A DNA stretch of 64,000 nucleotides from Stenotrophomonas maltophilia (lineage in GTDB: Bacteria > Pseudomonadota > Gammaproteobacteria > Xanthomonadales > Xanthomonadaceae): contig NZ_QFHO01000002.1 in assembly GCF_004920835.1 (NCBI RefSeq), positions 266,665 to 330,664 of the forward strand, read 5' to 3'. The notes beneath the pieces were generated by a model that was not told the DNA's origin, ran no database searches, and saw only the letters and a program-made list of their open reading frames with translations. Made by a program: the position numbers and the translations under genes. Shown piece after piece: positions 63,707 through 64,000 of this stretch. Position 1 is the first letter of the stretch; each line of letters opens with the position of its first letter.

Positions 63707-63733
63707 TTATCGGCCGCGGGGGCGGGGGATTGA
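63707..63733 (-). promoter_or_regulatory. Sigma-28 (FliA)-like promoter for the mcp operon
   Basis: On the minus strand TCAATCCC, an 11-nt spacer and GCCGATAA. The -10 GCCGATAA is a perfect sigma-28 match and the spacing is canonical; only TCAA of the -35 fits. It lies 72 nt before the start. Confidence 0.6.
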
Positions 63734-63808
63734 GGTGCAGTGTCCGAACGTATTCAGGTTTCCTTGCAGCGGCGGCTGCGGCGCTGCCTGCGGCAGGCTG
63801 GTTTTGAA

Positions 63809-63968
63809 GCAACAGCAACAGCAACGGCAACGGCAGGTCATGGCGAGGGGTTGCTACGGGTTGGCCGGGTCGGGGTGGGCAGGCAGGACATGCCGTGAAC
63901 CCATCCATGGGGGCTCGATGGCGCCATCCATGGCGCCAACGGTCCTGCCTGCCCACCCCGACCCGGCC
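63809..63968. repeat. Long palindromic unit 3
   Basis: Four hexamers GCAACA/GCAACG (63809-63832), a left arm 63863-63889 (27 nt, begins GGCCGGGTCGG), a core with CCGTGAACCCATCCATGG and a 9-bp hairpin TGGCGCCAT-CC-ATGGCGCCA (63919-63938), and a perfectly complementary right arm 63942-63968. It shares the hexamer tract and CATCCATG hairpin with units 1 and 2, while the arms and the rest of the core differ. The unit may continue past the window. Confidence 0.8.
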
Positions 63969-64000
63969 CGCCAGGGCTTCACTTCGGCGGACGGCAAGAG

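Overview
The window is GC-rich (about two thirds G+C by eye), densely coded chromosomal DNA from a gamma-proteobacterium of the Xanthomonadaceae, most likely the Stenotrophomonas maltophilia complex. The reasons are the gene order prfB / lysS / rpfG-rpfC > < rpfF-rpfB / acnA / acnB, which is the Xanthomonas-Stenotrophomonas rpf (DSF quorum-sensing) neighbourhood; the many short stem-loops that begin with GTAG (SMAG-type REP elements); and the choline-glycine betaine genes placed inside the rpf region. No tRNA, rRNA, CRISPR array, prophage or complete insertion sequence was seen.

Layout. 1-3.4 kb: the 3' part of an RND drug-efflux pump, a small NTF2-like protein and an MliC-type lipoprotein. 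3.4-7.5 kb (minus strand): a lipoprotein with the EF-P-like factor EfpL, an SDR dehydrogenase, and a leucine/isovalerate-type catabolic set (HMG-CoA lyase, VOC protein, methylglutaconyl-CoA hydratase-like enzyme). 7.6-10 kb: ferrous iron uptake, feoA-feoB plus a small Cys-rich membrane protein. 10-12.6 kb: an accessory gene between two REP arrays, then quinone oxidoreductase, MerR and SDR genes. 12.7-22.8 kb: housekeeping genes dapB, carA-carB-greA-rpfE and recJ, with recJ flanked by two DUF1176 paralogues. 24-27 kb: a large exported VIT/VWA/DUF2135 protein. 27-28.4 kb: a decayed, lower-GC island holding a toxin-like C-terminal fragment and an orphan lipoprotein. 28.6-36.1 kb: prfB (with its programmed frameshift), an XRE/MmyB-like regulator, aldehyde dehydrogenase, an acetolactate-synthase-type enzyme and lysS.

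36.3-42.9 kb is the DSF system: RpfF makes the fatty-acid signal, RpfC senses it and inhibits RpfF, RpfG is the HD-GYP c-di-GMP phosphodiesterase that RpfC signals to, and RpfB is an acyl-CoA ligase for signal turnover. RpfC carries two tandem copies of its membrane sensor module, the form reported for rpf-1 strains. 43-48.7 kb: betI-betB-betA and divergent betT around a perfect 28-bp BetI-type palindrome. 48.8-55.2 kb: acnA and acnB with a vapBC-like toxin-antitoxin pair between them. 55.1-58.5 kb is accessory: a WG-repeat protein bracketed by an 88-bp direct repeat copied from the acnB 3' end, two TonB-C-like secreted proteins and a broken hydrolase gene. 58.8-63.6 kb (minus): a chemotaxis side-module mcp-cheR-cheD-cheB with a sigma-28-like promoter.

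The least-explained structures are three long palindromic units (30612-30835, 30960-31167 inverted, and 63809-63968). Each has a GCAACA-type hexanucleotide tract, a 25-27 nt stem whose sequence differs completely between copies but is complementary within each copy, and a conserved core with a CATCCATG hairpin. Conserved loops with changing stems suggest a structured RNA or DNA element.
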